The notes beneath the pieces were generated by a model. The model saw only the letters and a list, made by a program, of their open reading frames with translations, ran no database searches and had not been told where the DNA came from. A stretch of DNA of 64,000 nt from Sphingobacteriaceae bacterium DW12 (GTDB taxonomy: Bacteria; Bacteroidota; Bacteroidia; Sphingobacteriales; Sphingobacteriaceae): NCBI GenBank assembly GCA_000783305.1, contig JROE01000007.1, positions 1 through 64,000 of the forward strand, read 5' to 3'. The position numbers and the translations under genes are program-made. Shown in pieces: positions 63,728 to 64,000 of this stretch (the stretch's first letter is position 1; every line of letters starts with the position of its first letter).

Positions 63728-64000
63728 ATGCATGCGGCACTTTTACAGGCCTATCAATCCGTCTTTGAGCCTAGACTCTTGGCCGAGATTGAGGAAAGCG
63801 CACGTTTTATGGAGTATAAAACAGGCGATACGATCATAGATGTTGGACAATATGTAAAGATGATGCCTTTGCTTATTAATGGCGCTATCAAAATATTGCG
63901 TGAAGATGCGCGCGAAGGGGAGTTGCTGTTGTATTTTTTGGAAAGAGGTGATACTTGTGCGATGACATTGGCTTGTTGTCTGGGCAATAAGAGAAGTGAA
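63728..64000 (+). CDS. Crp/Fnr-family transcriptional regulator (truncated by window end)
   Basis: The first 91 codons are present, and the gene runs off the right edge without a stop. The chain (LLAEIEESARFMEYKTGDTIIDVGQ, then VKMMPLLINGAIKILRED and ELLLYFLERGDTCAMTLACCLG) is the cyclic-nucleotide-binding-like beta roll of Crp/Fnr proteins. Three Cys (80, 86 and 87 in DTCAMTLACCLG) are notable for a possible thiol or persulfide sensor. It follows the transporter pair by 14 bp and probably regulates it. The DNA-binding helix-turn-helix is outside the window. Confidence 0.85.
   Translation, partial: MHAALLQAYQSVFEPRLLAEIEESARFMEYKTGDTIIDVGQYVKMMPLLINGAIKILREDAREGELLLYFLERGDTCAMTLACCLGNKRSE

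Noticed and set aside
1..64000. CRISPR arrays, IS elements, prophage or integrase genes
   Set aside because: No spaced direct repeats of CRISPR type and no transposase or integrase proteins; the only tandem repeat (1-246) has no unique spacers.

Overview
The window comes from a member of the Bacteroidota, most likely the Sphingobacteriaceae (Sphingobacterium or Pedobacter-like). Evidence seen in the sequence: three SusC/SusD outer-membrane pairs, Bacteroidota-type promoter boxes (TANNTTTG), signal peptides ending in AQ, an alternative complex III operon fused to a cytochrome oxidase operon, and AT-rich DNA with short intergenic hairpin terminators. I saw no rRNA, tRNA, CRISPR array, transposase or integrase.

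Layout. 1-250: an array of 21-bp tandem repeats entering from the left edge. 551-9105 (minus): a glycan-utilization locus with susC, susD and two GH29 alpha-L-fucosidases. 9308-17464 (minus): a small lipoprotein, then a second susC/susD pair preceded by two tandem ROK-family regulators; the nearer one lies 12 bp from susC. 18177-25198 (plus): a third, divergent susC/susD pair followed by a secreted thioredoxin-like protein and a c-heme/copper monooxygenase that keeps all recognisable copper ligands. 25370-31002: a NagX/HGSNAT-like acyltransferase, rpsO, pnp, a DUF493 protein and a collagen-like lipoprotein with an internal duplication. 31072-34979: a GH92 alpha-mannosidase divergent from a LacI-family regulator, then msrB.

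35519-52166 (plus) is a respiratory supercluster: actABCDEF (alternative complex III, quinol to cytochrome c), coxB and coxA, heme A synthesis (ctaA, ctaB), two subunit-III genes, subunit IV, an SCO-like protein that has lost its copper ligands, and a DUF420 membrane protein. Together these pass electrons from quinol to oxygen and build the oxidase.

52291-64000 is mostly housekeeping: a conserved hypothetical, DoxX, LD-carboxypeptidase, metG, brnQ, folP, a hypothetical lipoprotein, a DUF4920 protein, a Sua5/YrdC-family enzyme, dapD, an S4-domain RNA-binding protein, and at the right edge a split YeeE/YedE sulfur transporter followed by a truncated Crp/Fnr regulator.

Most notable for follow-up: the SusCD plus heme-copper monooxygenase cluster; the SCO homolog without Cys/Cys/His; the 21-bp array whose arms keep self-complementarity while changing sequence; and a 14-bp motif shared by the promoter regions of susC1 and the GH92/LacI pair, suggesting one regulon.
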